A stretch of 64,000 nt of DNA from Vibrio ponticus (lineage in GTDB: Bacteria > Pseudomonadota > Gammaproteobacteria > Enterobacterales > Vibrionaceae). The notes below the pieces were generated by a model. The model made no database searches, was not told the origin of the DNA, and worked only from the letters and a program-made list of their open reading frames with translations. The DNA lies in contig NZ_AP019658.1 in NCBI RefSeq assembly GCF_009938225.1, positions 1,426,001 to 1,490,000 on the forward strand, in the 5' to 3' direction. Shown one piece after another: positions 9,269-18,622 of the stretch (positions within the stretch are counted from its first letter, which is position 1; every line of letters begins with the position of its first letter). A program made the position numbers and the translations under genes.

Positions 9269-9967
9269 ATGCTGAAACAAAGCCGAATTTTAGTGGTAGA
9301 AGACAACATTGAACTGCAAGGCACCATTGCTGACTTTCTTGAAATAAAAGAAGCAGTCACCGACTTTGCTACCGATGGAGAGCAAGGGTTTAATCTCGCG
9401 AGCCAACATGAGTTTGATGTCATCATCTTGGATGTCATGCTTCCCAAGTTAGATGGCATGCAAGTTGCCGAAAAACTTCGGCAAAATGGCATTACTACCC
9501 CTATTCTAATGTTAACCGCTTTGAACGGTCAGCAAGACTTGCTCAACAGTTTTGATTCTGGCGCCGATGATTTTGTGACCAAACCTTTTCAATTTCTCGA
9601 ATTAGAAGCTCGATTGAGTGCTTTAATCAAAAGAAACAAAGGGTTAGTTGCAAAAAAAACGCTCCAGTATGGTCAGATCATCATTGATGAGAAAACCCAC
9701 ACCGCAACGAGAGATGGAAACGCGCTCAACCTTTCTCCGATTCTGTTTCAGATTCTCCGAGCGCTCGTGACAGCGCAAGGTGAAATCGTCTCGCGAGATA
9801 GTATGATTTACCTGCTCTGGGGTGATGAAATCCCAGACAAAGACGTTTTACGCAGCCATATCTACCTACTTCGCAATGTGCTGGATAAGCCATTTGAATT
9901 TTCGATGTTAAAAACGGTACCTAAGTATGGTTTTCAATTGGTGTTACCCACCCAACAATCGACGTAG
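9269..9967 (+). CDS. OmpR/PhoB-family response regulator of the efflux locus
   Basis: 232 residues. The receiver domain has the acidic pair E11/D12, the phospho-acceptor D55 (ILDVMLPKLDG), T83 and K105 (FVTKPF). A winged-helix DNA-binding domain spans roughly 135-230 (RDSMIYLLWGDEIPDKDVLRS). Its stop is 18 bases before the kinase gene, so the two form an operon, divergent from the RND adaptor. The role as activator or repressor of the pump is inferred from this arrangement and the 11-bp-spaced half-sites between the genes. Confidence 0.92.
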   Translation: MLKQSRILVVEDNIELQGTIADFLEIKEAVTDFATDGEQGFNLASQHEFDVIILDVMLPKLDGMQVAEKLRQNGITTPILMLTALNGQQDLLNSFDSGADDFVTKPFQFLELEARLSALIKRNKGLVAKKTLQYGQIIIDEKTHTATRDGNALNLSPILFQILRALVTAQGEIVSRDSMIYLLWGDEIPDKDVLRSHIYLLRNVLDKPFEFSMLKTVPKYGFQLVLPTQQST

Positions 9968-9985
9968 ACACGAGTTAGCACAATC

Positions 9986-11290
9986 ATGATACTTTTCTCT
10001 AAACTAGGAAACTCCATTGAGGATGTCAGAATCCGTGCGATGCGTACTTTTGCCTTGATCGCATTGGTTTCCTCATTTTTCGTCTTTTTCGCTTTCTCTA
10101 TTCGACTTGTTTGGCAAGAAGAAGCACAAATGGAGGAGCACTTAAAATCGTTTAAGGGCGTCGCTGAAGAGTTCTACAAACTTTCACCAAAGACCAGTTT
10201 GGCTTTGTCGGAGCACGTCACCGTCTACTACGGTGAAGCTGATTTTACCGACCAATTACAGAGAATCAGCCCCATCCCTGTCGATAGCGTCAATCGTCTA
10301 CGATACGAATTCAAAATCAGCGATGATCAATTATTGCACGCAGGCATTGTCGCCTATCATTTTGATTTTGAATATCAAGGTGAAACCATTCCTACATACA
10401 TTACTATAAGTTCTTTTAATATGGACTTGTGGGACGATAGTTGGGATGGGTTAATGCTCATCTCCACGCTACTGATGATCTTTCTAATCGTGGTATTACG
10501 CTTCACCCTCAAACGCGTGGTCGACCAAATCATGTCACCAATTACAGAATTGAGTAGCCAACTGCGCAATCATCAATCCGAACAGTTTGTGATTCCGCCA
10601 CACTCCGTCGATGAACTCACTCAGCTCACCGCGCATCTCAATAGCTATTCCAAAATGAAAGACCGCTTAGCCAAGCAAGAGTTGATGTTTGCCAAGTACG
10701 CCAGTCATGAACTGAAAACACCAATCGCCATTATCTTGAGTGCCGCAGAGTTACAAGCGATGAAACCTCAAGATAGTGAGTTTCAGGCAAAGCAGCGTGA
10801 GCGCATTTTGAACTCGACCAAAGGAATGAGAAATACCGTCGAAGCGCTGCTTAATATCGTCAAGCAAGAGAATGCCTCCACCGAAAAATCATTAACACCG
10901 ATCGTTTCCTCTTCCATCGATCTAGAAAAATACCAAGCGATGGTTACCGACGGTGTAACCCTAAGTTTGGAGGTCGCCCCAAACACTCAGTTGAATATGC
11001 CCATGACGTTGGTCGAAATGGTACTGAAAAACTATGTTGAAAACGCAATTCGCTTTACCTCATCGGGAGAGATTCACGTAAAAATAACGTCTAATGAGAT
11101 TTCTGTTACTGATACGGGCAGCGGATTGACTGAGCAAGGTAAAACAGAACATGGTCTGGGACTGATCATTGTTGAGCGCATCGGGAAAAGCTACGGTTGG
11201 AGCTCGACACTTGAGAACCGAAGTGACAACAGCGATAAGCCCAATCGCAGTGGCTGCATAGCACGATTACAAAAAAACACCGTAACCTAA
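9986..11290 (+). CDS. Sensor histidine kinase of the efflux locus
   Basis: 434 residues. TM1 is at about 22-42, a periplasmic sensor region of about 110 residues follows, TM2 is at 154-174, then a HAMP-like linker. The H-box is ASHELKTP with H241. The ATPase domain has the N-box VLKNYVENAIRF, a DTGSGL G1 box and GLGLIIVERI. It is co-transcribed with the upstream regulator. The signal sensed is not visible; membrane-active compounds exported by the pump would be a natural guess. Confidence 0.92.
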   Translation: MILFSKLGNSIEDVRIRAMRTFALIALVSSFFVFFAFSIRLVWQEEAQMEEHLKSFKGVAEEFYKLSPKTSLALSEHVTVYYGEADFTDQLQRISPIPVDSVNRLRYEFKISDDQLLHAGIVAYHFDFEYQGETIPTYITISSFNMDLWDDSWDGLMLISTLLMIFLIVVLRFTLKRVVDQIMSPITELSSQLRNHQSEQFVIPPHSVDELTQLTAHLNSYSKMKDRLAKQELMFAKYASHELKTPIAIILSAAELQAMKPQDSEFQAKQRERILNSTKGMRNTVEALLNIVKQENASTEKSLTPIVSSSIDLEKYQAMVTDGVTLSLEVAPNTQLNMPMTLVEMVLKNYVENAIRFTSSGEIHVKITSNEISVTDTGSGLTEQGKTEHGLGLIIVERIGKSYGWSSTLENRSDNSDKPNRSGCIARLQKNTVT

Positions 11291-11302
11291 CAGAAAGACA
11301 AC

Positions 11303-11338
11303 GCATAAAAAAGCCCGCCGAAATGGCGGGCTGGTCAA
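11303..11338 (-). repeat. Second copy of the 36-bp terminator repeat
   Basis: Identical over 36 bases to 5145-5180, in direct orientation. Its T-run is on the minus strand, so it would stop leftward transcription arriving from the manA side rather than the rightward kinase transcript. It marks the right border of the RND/two-component block. Confidence 0.85.
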
Positions 11339-11538
11339 ACCGTATTAAACACAACGGTGAATATGATACTTTCCAACGATGTTGATAATCAGCAAGTGAC
11401 GCTAATTAAATTGAATAGTAGCGGTTTAATACTTATTCCAAATCCCCTTGGATACGACCAAAACAATATCACGGTTACCCATAAGGCTATTGACCCACGC
11501 TCGGGGGAACATGATCTCAGCCGTTAGGAGCTTCTCAA

Positions 11539-12744
11539 TCAGTTAAACGCACGTGCTAATGTGCCAACACCATGATACTGATAAACTTTTGCTTTGTTAC
11601 AAACAAAGGCTGACTCACCTGCGGCAAGGGTAACGAACTCACTGCCACAACTAAGCGTTGCTTGACCTTCAATACAGAAAATAATCTCTGCACCACGAAC
11701 ATATTGCGCTTTATCCTCGGCATCGAGCGCGATAATTTCAAAACCAAAATCATCCACCGGGATCGGATAACCGAGCTTATTACCACTGCAAAATGGTGCC
11801 AGCTTGATTTCGTCAGCAGCAATAGAGTGGAACTGAGTATTAGCAATAAGCTCCGCCACATCCATATACTTCGGCGTCAAACCGGCACGCAGTACGTTGT
11901 CAGAGTTCGCCATAATTTCTAAGCCAGTACCTTTAACATACGCGTGCGGCGTTTCAGCATGGAGGAACATCGCTTCACCTGGTTCAAGCTCCACCACATT
12001 TAACAGCAGCGGTGAAAACAGACCGATATCATCGCTATTCCCTTGGCTAAAGTCTTGACTAAACTCTTGAATGAGTTCAAATGCTTCACGTGCTAGTGCC
12101 GTTTTAGCGGGCAGTTCGACTCGCGCCACAAGCTCAGCGATCGCTTGCTGCTTACGCTCACCGGTAAGGTTCATCACCACAGAGAAAAACTCTGCTAAAC
12201 CTTGCTCGTTCGGCAAAGCACTCAGCGCATCAACTTCATCACGCAGCGTATCAATTCCTGCTTGTTGAAACAGCGCCACAATCTCTGCAACAGGACGAAA
12301 ACCATTCATCGCTTTGTAAAACGTTAACGCGTAAACCAACTCGGGTTTATGGTTAGCATCTTTATAATTGCGGTTCGCCGCACTTAACTCAATGCCTTGC
12401 TGGTTCTCTTTCGCAAAGCCTGCCATCGCTTTCGCTTTACTTGGGTGAACTTGTACCGAAAGCGGTTTTGCCGCAGACAATACTTTAAACAGATAAGGCA
12501 GTTCGCCAAAACGCTCCGCCGTATACTCGCCTAAAACGCCATGTGGATCTTGCGCGATAATCTCAGCTAACGACTCACCGCTGCCGGCTACTTTTGAGCA
12601 ACCATTTGGGTGCGCACCCATCCAGATTTCAGCTTGAGGTTGATTGTCAGGGTTAGCGATACCAAATAGCTCACCCATCGCCGTTTTACTACCCCAAACA
12701 TAATTTTGAATTACGTTATCGAGTTTAAATAGTGTTTTCGTCAT
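11539..12744 (-). CDS. manA: Mannose-6-phosphate isomerase, class I
   Basis: 401 residues, typical for type I PMI. It interconverts mannose-6-P and fructose-6-P in the cytoplasm using Zn2+. Zinc-ligand and catalytic motifs are present: QVHPSKAKAM near residue 97, KPELVYAL near 133, and ETPHAYVKGTGLEIMANSDNVLR near 262. In this locus it completes mannosylglycerate breakdown, since MngB releases mannose-6-P. A strong terminator separates it from mngB upstream, so it probably has its own promoter or relies on read-through. Confidence 0.95.
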   Translation of the reverse strand: MTKTLFKLDNVIQNYVWGSKTAMGELFGIANPDNQPQAEIWMGAHPNGCSKVAGSGESLAEIIAQDPHGVLGEYTAERFGELPYLFKVLSAAKPLSVQVHPSKAKAMAGFAKENQQGIELSAANRNYKDANHKPELVYALTFYKAMNGFRPVAEIVALFQQAGIDTLRDEVDALSALPNEQGLAEFFSVVMNLTGERKQQAIAELVARVELPAKTALAREAFELIQEFSQDFSQGNSDDIGLFSPLLLNVVELEPGEAMFLHAETPHAYVKGTGLEIMANSDNVLRAGLTPKYMDVAELIANTQFHSIAADEIKLAPFCSGNKLGYPIPVDDFGFEIIALDAEDKAQYVRGAEIIFCIEGQATLSCGSEFVTLAAGESAFVCNKAKVYQYHGVGTLARAFN

Positions 12745-12777
12745 CGTTGAATCTCTTGCGAGCGAATGGAAGTGAAA

Positions 12778-12816
12778 TAAAAAAGCTCAGCACATCTATG
12801 AGGCAATGTGCTGAGC
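12778..12816 (-). terminator. Terminator between mngB and manA
   Basis: An 11-bp stem (GCTCAGCACAT at 12785-12795, ATGTGCTGAGC at 12806-12816) is followed on the minus strand by T6-A-TT. It sits 12 bases after the mngB stop and should uncouple most manA expression from the mng operon. Confidence 0.85.
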
Positions 12817-12827
12817 AAAACCCGTAA

Positions 12828-15467
12828 TTAGAACTTCACTAGGAATGACTTAGCTTGACATGATTTCAAAGTGCCAAAGCTCGTCTCAATTTGAGGTTGT
12901 GCTAGAGGCTTCTCATCCATGCTCACTTCTTGCCATGCGCTTACCGCTTGAGTGAAGCAAACACCATCTTCTAACTCACCCGTTTCTGCTGGGTTGTAAA
13001 CACGAATCACAAGACCTTGCTCATCTTCCGCTTTCTTCAGTACGCTCAATACCGCGCCACGTTGCTCTTTTTCAAGCAAGCTGTATGTAAGTGGCTTGTC
13101 TTGTTCACCCACGTTTAGCTTCATCGCATTGTATGGAATCTTGTTGTAGCACTGAATTGGAGTGACGTTGTCACGAGATTCAGCCATGATGTTCGCACTG
13201 ATGTGATCACCTTGGTAACCAAACAGACTGAAGTTACACACTAGCTTGCCACGCGTTTGCGAGTCAGGCGTTGGGATCTTAATACCTGAAGGGCGACCAG
13301 GACGCAGCAGCAGCTCTTCTTTACCCAGCGTACCAACACCACGAAGCAATGTTAGAGCAAAAGTATCACGTTCTTCGTTGTTCTTGCTTGAAATGATTTC
13401 AAACTCACGCAGACCATTGGTCATCAGCGCCATACCGCCAGCCGAGTTCTCAACTGCCGCAAAGTTCATAAGTTGGTAAACTGGTACTGGCGCTTCTTTC
13501 CAGCCCTCTTGTTCCCAAACTTCCATCGCAGGATCGTTGGTTGGGCGAGTGATCAAGCCAAACTGGTTATCCGCAACCACAGTTTCAGAGACAAATGGCG
13601 TCGGGATAAGCACACGTACACGGTGATCATCAGCTTGGTTATCAAGCTCCATGCGAACTTCAATACGGCGGCTAGCTTGTTTTAGTACCACTTGACAATC
13701 AACATCTAGGAAACCATTTTGACCTGCACGCTCTTCACGCTCCTGTAGATTTGCAGGGACAGACATGCGTAGCTTAATGTTCGCAACCGATTGGAAGCCT
13801 TCATGTTTGATCTCTGTTTGCACTTCAAACTCATCTGAGTAGAGTAGCCATTCTTTACGTGATGGAGAGTAATCGTATTCGTCGCCATCATCAGAGCCAT
13901 CTTCGATACGCAGCGCTTGGTCGTAAGTGTGTAGCGTCTCTTTGTCGAAAATCGTTAGGGTACCGTTGGCGTTGACATTGATGCGGTAGAAGTCGTTCTC
14001 TAGAACGTGTTCACCCTGCTCAGCGACTTTTTGCGTGCCTTTGCTGTGCGCTTCAATGTGCAATGTCGTGAAGCCCATTGCTGGTACTGTGTGTTTAAAT
14101 TGGATGTCATATTCGATGAACGGATCGTAGTTACCGTAGTGAACGATCTGACGGTCAATCTTACCTGGGTCAATCACGCGTTGGTCTTGAATGAAGTACT
14201 CAATCGCGTTGCCGTTATCATCAAACAGATTAAATTCATTAGCACGTAGCGTAATCGTGGTATTGATCACCTCTTCACGCGCATATGGAGATAGGTTGAA
14301 CAGCGCTAGCTTGTCACAGCCTTCACGCGCTGGCATGTGGTCAACAATCTTACGTTTGTAGAAGTTGATTAGGTTGGTCGCCATATCATCCGCAAGGATG
14401 TAGCGGTTTAGGATCTCAGCGTGTACTTTGTCTGAGCAGCAGCAACCAATCGAGTCATGAGCGTGGTTCTTCATGCTCTCTTTCCACATTTTCTCAATCA
14501 GACCGTGATGGTATTCAAAGCCCAAGCTCCAAGCGATAGACGCAAGCGGCTCTAGAATGTTGACGATCTTGTTCTCAACTTCTGCGTGGATCAATTTGAT
14601 GTCCATACGAGTTGAAGAAATCGTGCGGTGAACACGCATGTATTTACCGTCGTTAAACTCACCTTTTACTGTATCCAATTGATCGCGCAGCGCTTCAATA
14701 CGCTCAAACACTTCTTCGTAGCGGCTCATCACAAACTCGCGATCAGGGTAGATTTCGCGCAGCTTATCCATCACTTCAAAAATGTCTTTCTGAATTGGCA
14801 TTTGGTCGTGACCGTTTGGCAACAGAATGTCTTTCGTCACTGACGGCTTTTCAAGCACAGGGAAGTATTTGTCTAGGCGATCACGCAGACCTTTTTCATC
14901 CTGAGGTAAGTACTTACCAATCGCATAGCCCAGTGGTAACACTTGTGCTGTCACTTCACTGCCATCATTCGATTGCCATACAAATTCGGTTTTATCTGTA
15001 CCGTGACGCTCTGAACAGCCGCGCCAGAACATTGCACGATTGATACCAAAGCCGTTGTAAATCATAGGTAGTTGCGAGCTCATTGAGAATGAATCTGGTA
15101 GGTAACCAATCTTCATTACTTCACCAAACTCTAGGCAGTCACGAATACCGTAAAGCATATTACGTACAATTGATTCGCCAGACACTTGCATGGTATCCGT
15201 TTGCGAATACCAAGGACCGATGATCAGTTTGCCCGCTTCAACTAGGGCTTTAACGCGCTCTTTGTTCTCTGGTTTGATCGCGAAGTAATCTTCTAGTACC
15301 GCGGTTTGACCATCGAGTACGTAGTATTTGTATGCAGGGTCATTTTCTAGACGCTGCATGATCTCTTCCATGTTGTTAATCAGAAGAATACGTGACTCTT
15401 CAGTAGTGAAATACCATTCACGATCCCAGTGCATGTGTGGAGTAATATGAACGCGTGATGTAGTCAT
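12828..15467 (-). CDS. mngB: Mannosylglycerate hydrolase, GH38 family
   Basis: 879 residues, matching E. coli MngB length. It hydrolyses 2-O-(6-phospho-mannosyl)-D-glycerate to mannose-6-phosphate and glycerate in the cytoplasm. GH38 hallmarks: the N-terminal zinc motif HMHWDREW (residues 12-19), the nucleophile-bearing [15 protein letters not shown], and [14 protein letters not shown] near 338. It lies 131 bases downstream of mngA with an intercistronic hairpin and is followed by a terminator. GH38 members vary in substrate, but the adjacent mngA-type PTS and GntR regulator make this assignment firm. Confidence 0.94.
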   Translation of the reverse strand: MTTSRVHITPHMHWDREWYFTTEESRILLINNMEEIMQRLENDPAYKYYVLDGQTAVLEDYFAIKPENKERVKALVEAGKLIIGPWYSQTDTMQVSGESIVRNMLYGIRDCLEFGEVMKIGYLPDSFSMSSQLPMIYNGFGINRAMFWRGCSERHGTDKTEFVWQSNDGSEVTAQVLPLGYAIGKYLPQDEKGLRDRLDKYFPVLEKPSVTKDILLPNGHDQMPIQKDIFEVMDKLREIYPDREFVMSRYEEVFERIEALRDQLDTVKGEFNDGKYMRVHRTISSTRMDIKLIHAEVENKIVNILEPLASIAWSLGFEYHHGLIEKMWKESMKNHAHDSIGCCCSDKVHAEILNRYILADDMATNLINFYKRKIVDHMPAREGCDKLALFNLSPYAREEVINTTITLRANEFNLFDDNGNAIEYFIQDQRVIDPGKIDRQIVHYGNYDPFIEYDIQFKHTVPAMGFTTLHIEAHSKGTQKVAEQGEHVLENDFYRINVNANGTLTIFDKETLHTYDQALRIEDGSDDGDEYDYSPSRKEWLLYSDEFEVQTEIKHEGFQSVANIKLRMSVPANLQEREERAGQNGFLDVDCQVVLKQASRRIEVRMELDNQADDHRVRVLIPTPFVSETVVADNQFGLITRPTNDPAMEVWEQEGWKEAPVPVYQLMNFAAVENSAGGMALMTNGLREFEIISSKNNEERDTFALTLLRGVGTLGKEELLLRPGRPSGIKIPTPDSQTRGKLVCNFSLFGYQGDHISANIMAESRDNVTPIQCYNKIPYNAMKLNVGEQDKPLTYSLLEKEQRGAVLSVLKKAEDEQGLVIRVYNPAETGELEDGVCFTQAVSAWQEVSMDEKPLAQPQIETSFGTLKSCQAKSFLVKF

Positions 15468-15562
15468 AACTGTATTACCTATTGAGCGATTTACTTAAGC
15501 AGTAAAGAGACTCGAAATTTGAAATTTGAAAATATGGGGATTAAATCTTGTTACTTACTTGC

Positions 15563-15587
15563 ACAGGGCACATAACTTGTGCCCTGT
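15563..15587 (-). other. Intercistronic hairpin between mngA and mngB
   Basis: A perfect 10-bp stem (ACAGGGCACA, TGTGCCCTGT) with a 5-base loop, 12 bases past the mngA stop. There is no T-run on the minus strand, so an mRNA-stabilising or processing role is more likely than termination. Confidence 0.55.
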
Positions 15588-15598
15588 ACTATTTAGCG

Positions 15599-17539
15599 TT
15601 AGTTTGAAGTCGCAGCCTGAGCGTCAAATTGACCCTTTTTTACTGCGTGTGCTCGCCAGCCGATTAGCATTGCGGTAGAAATCGCCGTACCAATTAGAGC
15701 AGCACCTAGCCAGATTGCGCCGGCACCGAATGCGCCGATTTCAGGGCTGTAATCCAGTAGGAATAGCGACACGATACCCGCACCTGGCGCTTGCAGACCG
15801 ATACCAGCCGCACCTACGATGGCACCACAAACTGCCGAACCCACTAGGAATGAACCGATTACGCGTACTGGATCTTCAATCGCCATTGGAATCGCACCTT
15901 CAGTGATACCTGCAAGACCTAGTAGCCAAGTTGACTTACCCGTTTCAATCTCAAAGTCTTTAAACAGACGTGGACGAAGCATAGTCGAGAATGTCACTGT
16001 AAATGCCGAAACCATTTTCACTGAAGCAAAGATTGCATACGGCGCAAAGTTACCGTTCGCCATCGCACCCACACAGAATAGGTAAGCTGCTTTGTTAATT
16101 GGACCACCAAGGTCAGACGATACAAACAGACCGATTACCGCGCCTAGGATGATGGCATTGGTGCCAGATAAACCATTTAGGAAATCGGTTAGCCCTTGGT
16201 TAAGCCATGCCACAGGTTTACCCACCACGAACAGCATCAATGAACCAACGATCAAGGTGCCAAGTACTGGGTAGAGGTAGAAGGTTAAGAAACCATTAAA
16301 TGCAGGGCTAACACGAATGTTCTCTTTCACCCAGCGCATGAAGTAGCCTGCTAGCAAACCACCAGCAACACCACCAAGGAAACCTGCACCGATTAAGTTC
16401 GCTGCAAGACCCGCTGCAAAACCAGGACCTAATGCCGGTTTGTCAGCCAAAGAGTAAGCCGTGTATGCCGCTAACACCGGTACCATGAGTACGCCGAGTA
16501 AACCGCCACCAAGCTTACGGTACATGTTTAACCAGCTGCCCGCTTCGTTATATAGCGCAAGCATTTCTGGGTTGATACGTGAAAGCAGAACCGCGATCGC
16601 CAGCACCGTACCACCCGCCACGATCAGTGGCACAGCAAACGAAATACCAGAGAGCAGCGCTTGTTTAACATCGGTTTTCCAAGAGTTACGTTTCTTCGGC
16701 GCATCCATTGCAACTGCACGCTCAGCACCAGAGCCATTTTTCGCCGCTTCCAACGCTTCATTAAGAATACGCTCAGCATGTTTAATCGGCTCAGCAACTG
16801 GCACTTCAACGCGAGGAATACCGTTAAAACGCTCTAGCTCTTTGATAGCCACTTCTGCCGCAAATACACAAGCATCAGCTTTATTCAGTTGCTCAGCTGT
16901 TAAGCGATCTTCAATACCATTGGCACCTTGTTTTTCAACATGCACGTTGATACCAAGCTTCTTACCCGCTTTTTCTAGGTATTCCGCAGCCATATAAGTA
17001 TGAGCGATACCAGCAGGGCATGCTGTCACACAGACAACGGTTGGCGCATTTGTATCTAAGTTGTCTTGTTCTTCAACCACTTCGTCAGGCTTGTTGAACA
17101 GCGCCAGAAGTTCATCTGTGGTGGTCGCATTCAGCACGGCTTCACGTACGTCGTCATCAACCAAGGTTGTAGTGAGCTCTGTAAGCAGGTGCATGTGCGT
17201 AGAGCCTGCTTCAGCATTTGGAATCGCAATTAGGAAGATCAGATTAACATCTTCATCTTCGTCCAAGCCTTTCCACTTTAAATCTTGTTTTAGTGTCGCT
17301 ACCGCGAAGGAAGCTTCTTTTACTGCATCTGTCTTACCATGAGGTACAGCAAGACCTTCACCTAAAGCGGTTGGTCCTTGTTCTTCACGCGCAAATACCG
17401 CATCTAGGTATTGTTGTTTATCGTGCAGTTTGCCTTGTTGATCTAATTGTTCAGCCAGCGCACGGATCGCTTCGTCACGACTTGTAAAAGTCGTTTGTAG
17501 GTTAATCAGCGATGGGTGGGTTAGAGAGGTCAGATTCAT
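15599..17539 (-). CDS. mngA: PTS 2-O-alpha-mannosyl-D-glycerate transporter, EIIABC
   Basis: 646 residues. The fructose-type EIIA domain has H67 in GLAVPHGKTD. The EIIB domain (about 165-265) has the phospho-cysteine C174 in VTACPAGIAHT. The EIIC membrane domain runs from about 290 to 640. It takes up and 6-phosphorylates mannosylglycerate, an osmolyte made by red algae and marine microbes. Fructose-type EIIABC proteins also serve fructose, but the mngB and mngR neighbours fix the substrate. It is the first gene of the leftward mngAB unit, with a perfect palindrome 26 bases upstream of its start. Confidence 0.93.
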   Translation of the reverse strand: MNLTSLTHPSLINLQTTFTSRDEAIRALAEQLDQQGKLHDKQQYLDAVFAREEQGPTALGEGLAVPHGKTDAVKEASFAVATLKQDLKWKGLDEDEDVNLIFLIAIPNAEAGSTHMHLLTELTTTLVDDDVREAVLNATTTDELLALFNKPDEVVEEQDNLDTNAPTVVCVTACPAGIAHTYMAAEYLEKAGKKLGINVHVEKQGANGIEDRLTAEQLNKADACVFAAEVAIKELERFNGIPRVEVPVAEPIKHAERILNEALEAAKNGSGAERAVAMDAPKKRNSWKTDVKQALLSGISFAVPLIVAGGTVLAIAVLLSRINPEMLALYNEAGSWLNMYRKLGGGLLGVLMVPVLAAYTAYSLADKPALGPGFAAGLAANLIGAGFLGGVAGGLLAGYFMRWVKENIRVSPAFNGFLTFYLYPVLGTLIVGSLMLFVVGKPVAWLNQGLTDFLNGLSGTNAIILGAVIGLFVSSDLGGPINKAAYLFCVGAMANGNFAPYAIFASVKMVSAFTVTFSTMLRPRLFKDFEIETGKSTWLLGLAGITEGAIPMAIEDPVRVIGSFLVGSAVCGAIVGAAGIGLQAPGAGIVSLFLLDYSPEIGAFGAGAIWLGAALIGTAISTAMLIGWRAHAVKKGQFDAQAATSN

Positions 17540-17564
17540 AACGTTTGTCCCATTGTCACATTAT

Positions 17565-17588
17565 TCATTGTTGTCCGTACAACAATGA
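17565..17588. promoter_or_regulatory. Perfect palindrome upstream of mngA, candidate MngR operator
   Basis: TCATTGTTGT and ACAACAATGA are perfect 10-base inverted arms around CCGT. The site lies 26 bases upstream of the mngA start in the mngA/mngR intergenic region. A further half-site-like ATTGTTGTA lies near 17655. GntR/HutC-family proteins bind such symmetric sites. Binding by MngR is inferred. Confidence 0.65.
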
Positions 17589-17619
17589 GACCAATGATAC
17601 CTATTAAATACAAATGATC

Positions 17620-17635
17620 TGCGATCTAGATCTCA
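17620..17635. promoter_or_regulatory. CRP-like site in the mng promoter region
   Basis: TGCGA-TCTAGA-TCTCA differs from the symmetric CRP consensus TGTGA-TCTAGA-TCACA at two positions, including an identical centre. It is placed between the divergent mngA and mngR genes, where catabolite control of a sugar PTS would be expected. Confidence 0.5.
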
Positions 17636-17798
17636 GTTGAATTAAAATATGTATTATTGTTGTATTGTTTACTTTCAAATTATACCAAACAACTGCTTGT
17701 CATATTGAATCGAATTCGTATGATACGATTAACTATAGCGTATATCAGTACTGTTCCATCAAATCGAGTCGTAACGGAACAGTGTAAGAGAGGTAGCC

Positions 17799-18518
17799 AT
17801 GGCAAGATTGCCTATGTATCGACAAATAGCAGACGCCATTCGTGGCAAGATCAGCTCAGGTGAATATAAAGTCGGTAATGCCCTTCCTACTGAGGCACAA
17901 TTACGAGAAGAGTTTTCCGTTAGCCGCGTGACCGTGCGCCAAGCGATTAAATTGCTGGTTGAAAGCGGCGAGCTAGAAAGCAAGCAAGGTAGCGGAACCT
18001 ACGTGAAAGAAAACAAGGTGAATTACGACATCTATCAGCAAAGTAGCTTTGCTGAAAAATGGTCACACCTTGATTCTGTTACTCGCAGTGATGTACTGGC
18101 ATTTGAGATCCGCAGCGCCTCACTCACCATGGCAGAACACCTTAATATCTGTGAAGGCGACCGCGTCTTCTATGTTAAACGCGTGCGCTACGTTGATGAG
18201 AATCCAATTACGGTTGAAGAAACTTGGCTACCAACCGAAATGTTCCCAGACCTCACCTACCAAGTGATGCAAGGTTCAAAATACGAGTTTATTGAAAATC
18301 AAAAAGGCATGGTCATTGATCGCAGTGAACAGGAAATCATCCCTGTGTTGCCACCCAGTGACATTGCCGAGCTCCTTGGTATTGACCCAGCGCAACCGAT
18401 CATAGAGAAACGTACCCGCAGCCATTTAATCGATGATACAATTTTCGAATACAGTCGAAACTACTTTAAATCAAGCGATTACAAATTTACGTTGGTAGCA
18501 AAACGACATCGTTCATAA
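17799..18518 (+). CDS. mngR: GntR/HutC-family repressor of mannosylglycerate genes
   Basis: 239 residues. The N-terminal winged helix-turn-helix (residues 1-70; PMYRQIADAIRGKI, then LPTEAQLREEFSVSRVTVRQAI) is followed by a UTRA effector domain (about 90-235, RVRYVDENPITVEETWLP). It is divergent from mngA, as in E. coli mngR (farR). A GAGAGG ribosome-binding site precedes the ATG. It probably represses mngAB until mannosylglycerate or its phosphate binds the UTRA domain. Confidence 0.92.
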   Translation: MARLPMYRQIADAIRGKISSGEYKVGNALPTEAQLREEFSVSRVTVRQAIKLLVESGELESKQGSGTYVKENKVNYDIYQQSSFAEKWSHLDSVTRSDVLAFEIRSASLTMAEHLNICEGDRVFYVKRVRYVDENPITVEETWLPTEMFPDLTYQVMQGSKYEFIENQKGMVIDRSEQEIIPVLPPSDIAELLGIDPAQPIIEKRTRSHLIDDTIFEYSRNYFKSSDYKFTLVAKRHRS

Positions 18519-18622
18519 CGAATTTCAAGCCAGTATTTTCTTAGAGCACTGACCTTGAAAACACTTTTTTGAACGCGCGTGTTTAAACGCAAGCAACTCG
18601 AATTTGTTGGCAAGGATAGAAA

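Noticed and set aside
11363..11527. 54-codon plus-strand frame between the sensor kinase and manA
   Set aside because: A weak GGTGA precedes the ATG, but the peptide (MILSNDVDNQQVTLIKL at its start) matches nothing I know and has no partner; chance cannot be excluded.
16461..16997. 178-codon plus-strand frame inside mngA
   Set aside because: It is antisense to the well-conserved PTS EIIBC domains and is a shadow frame, as is the 192-codon frame antisense to scrA.
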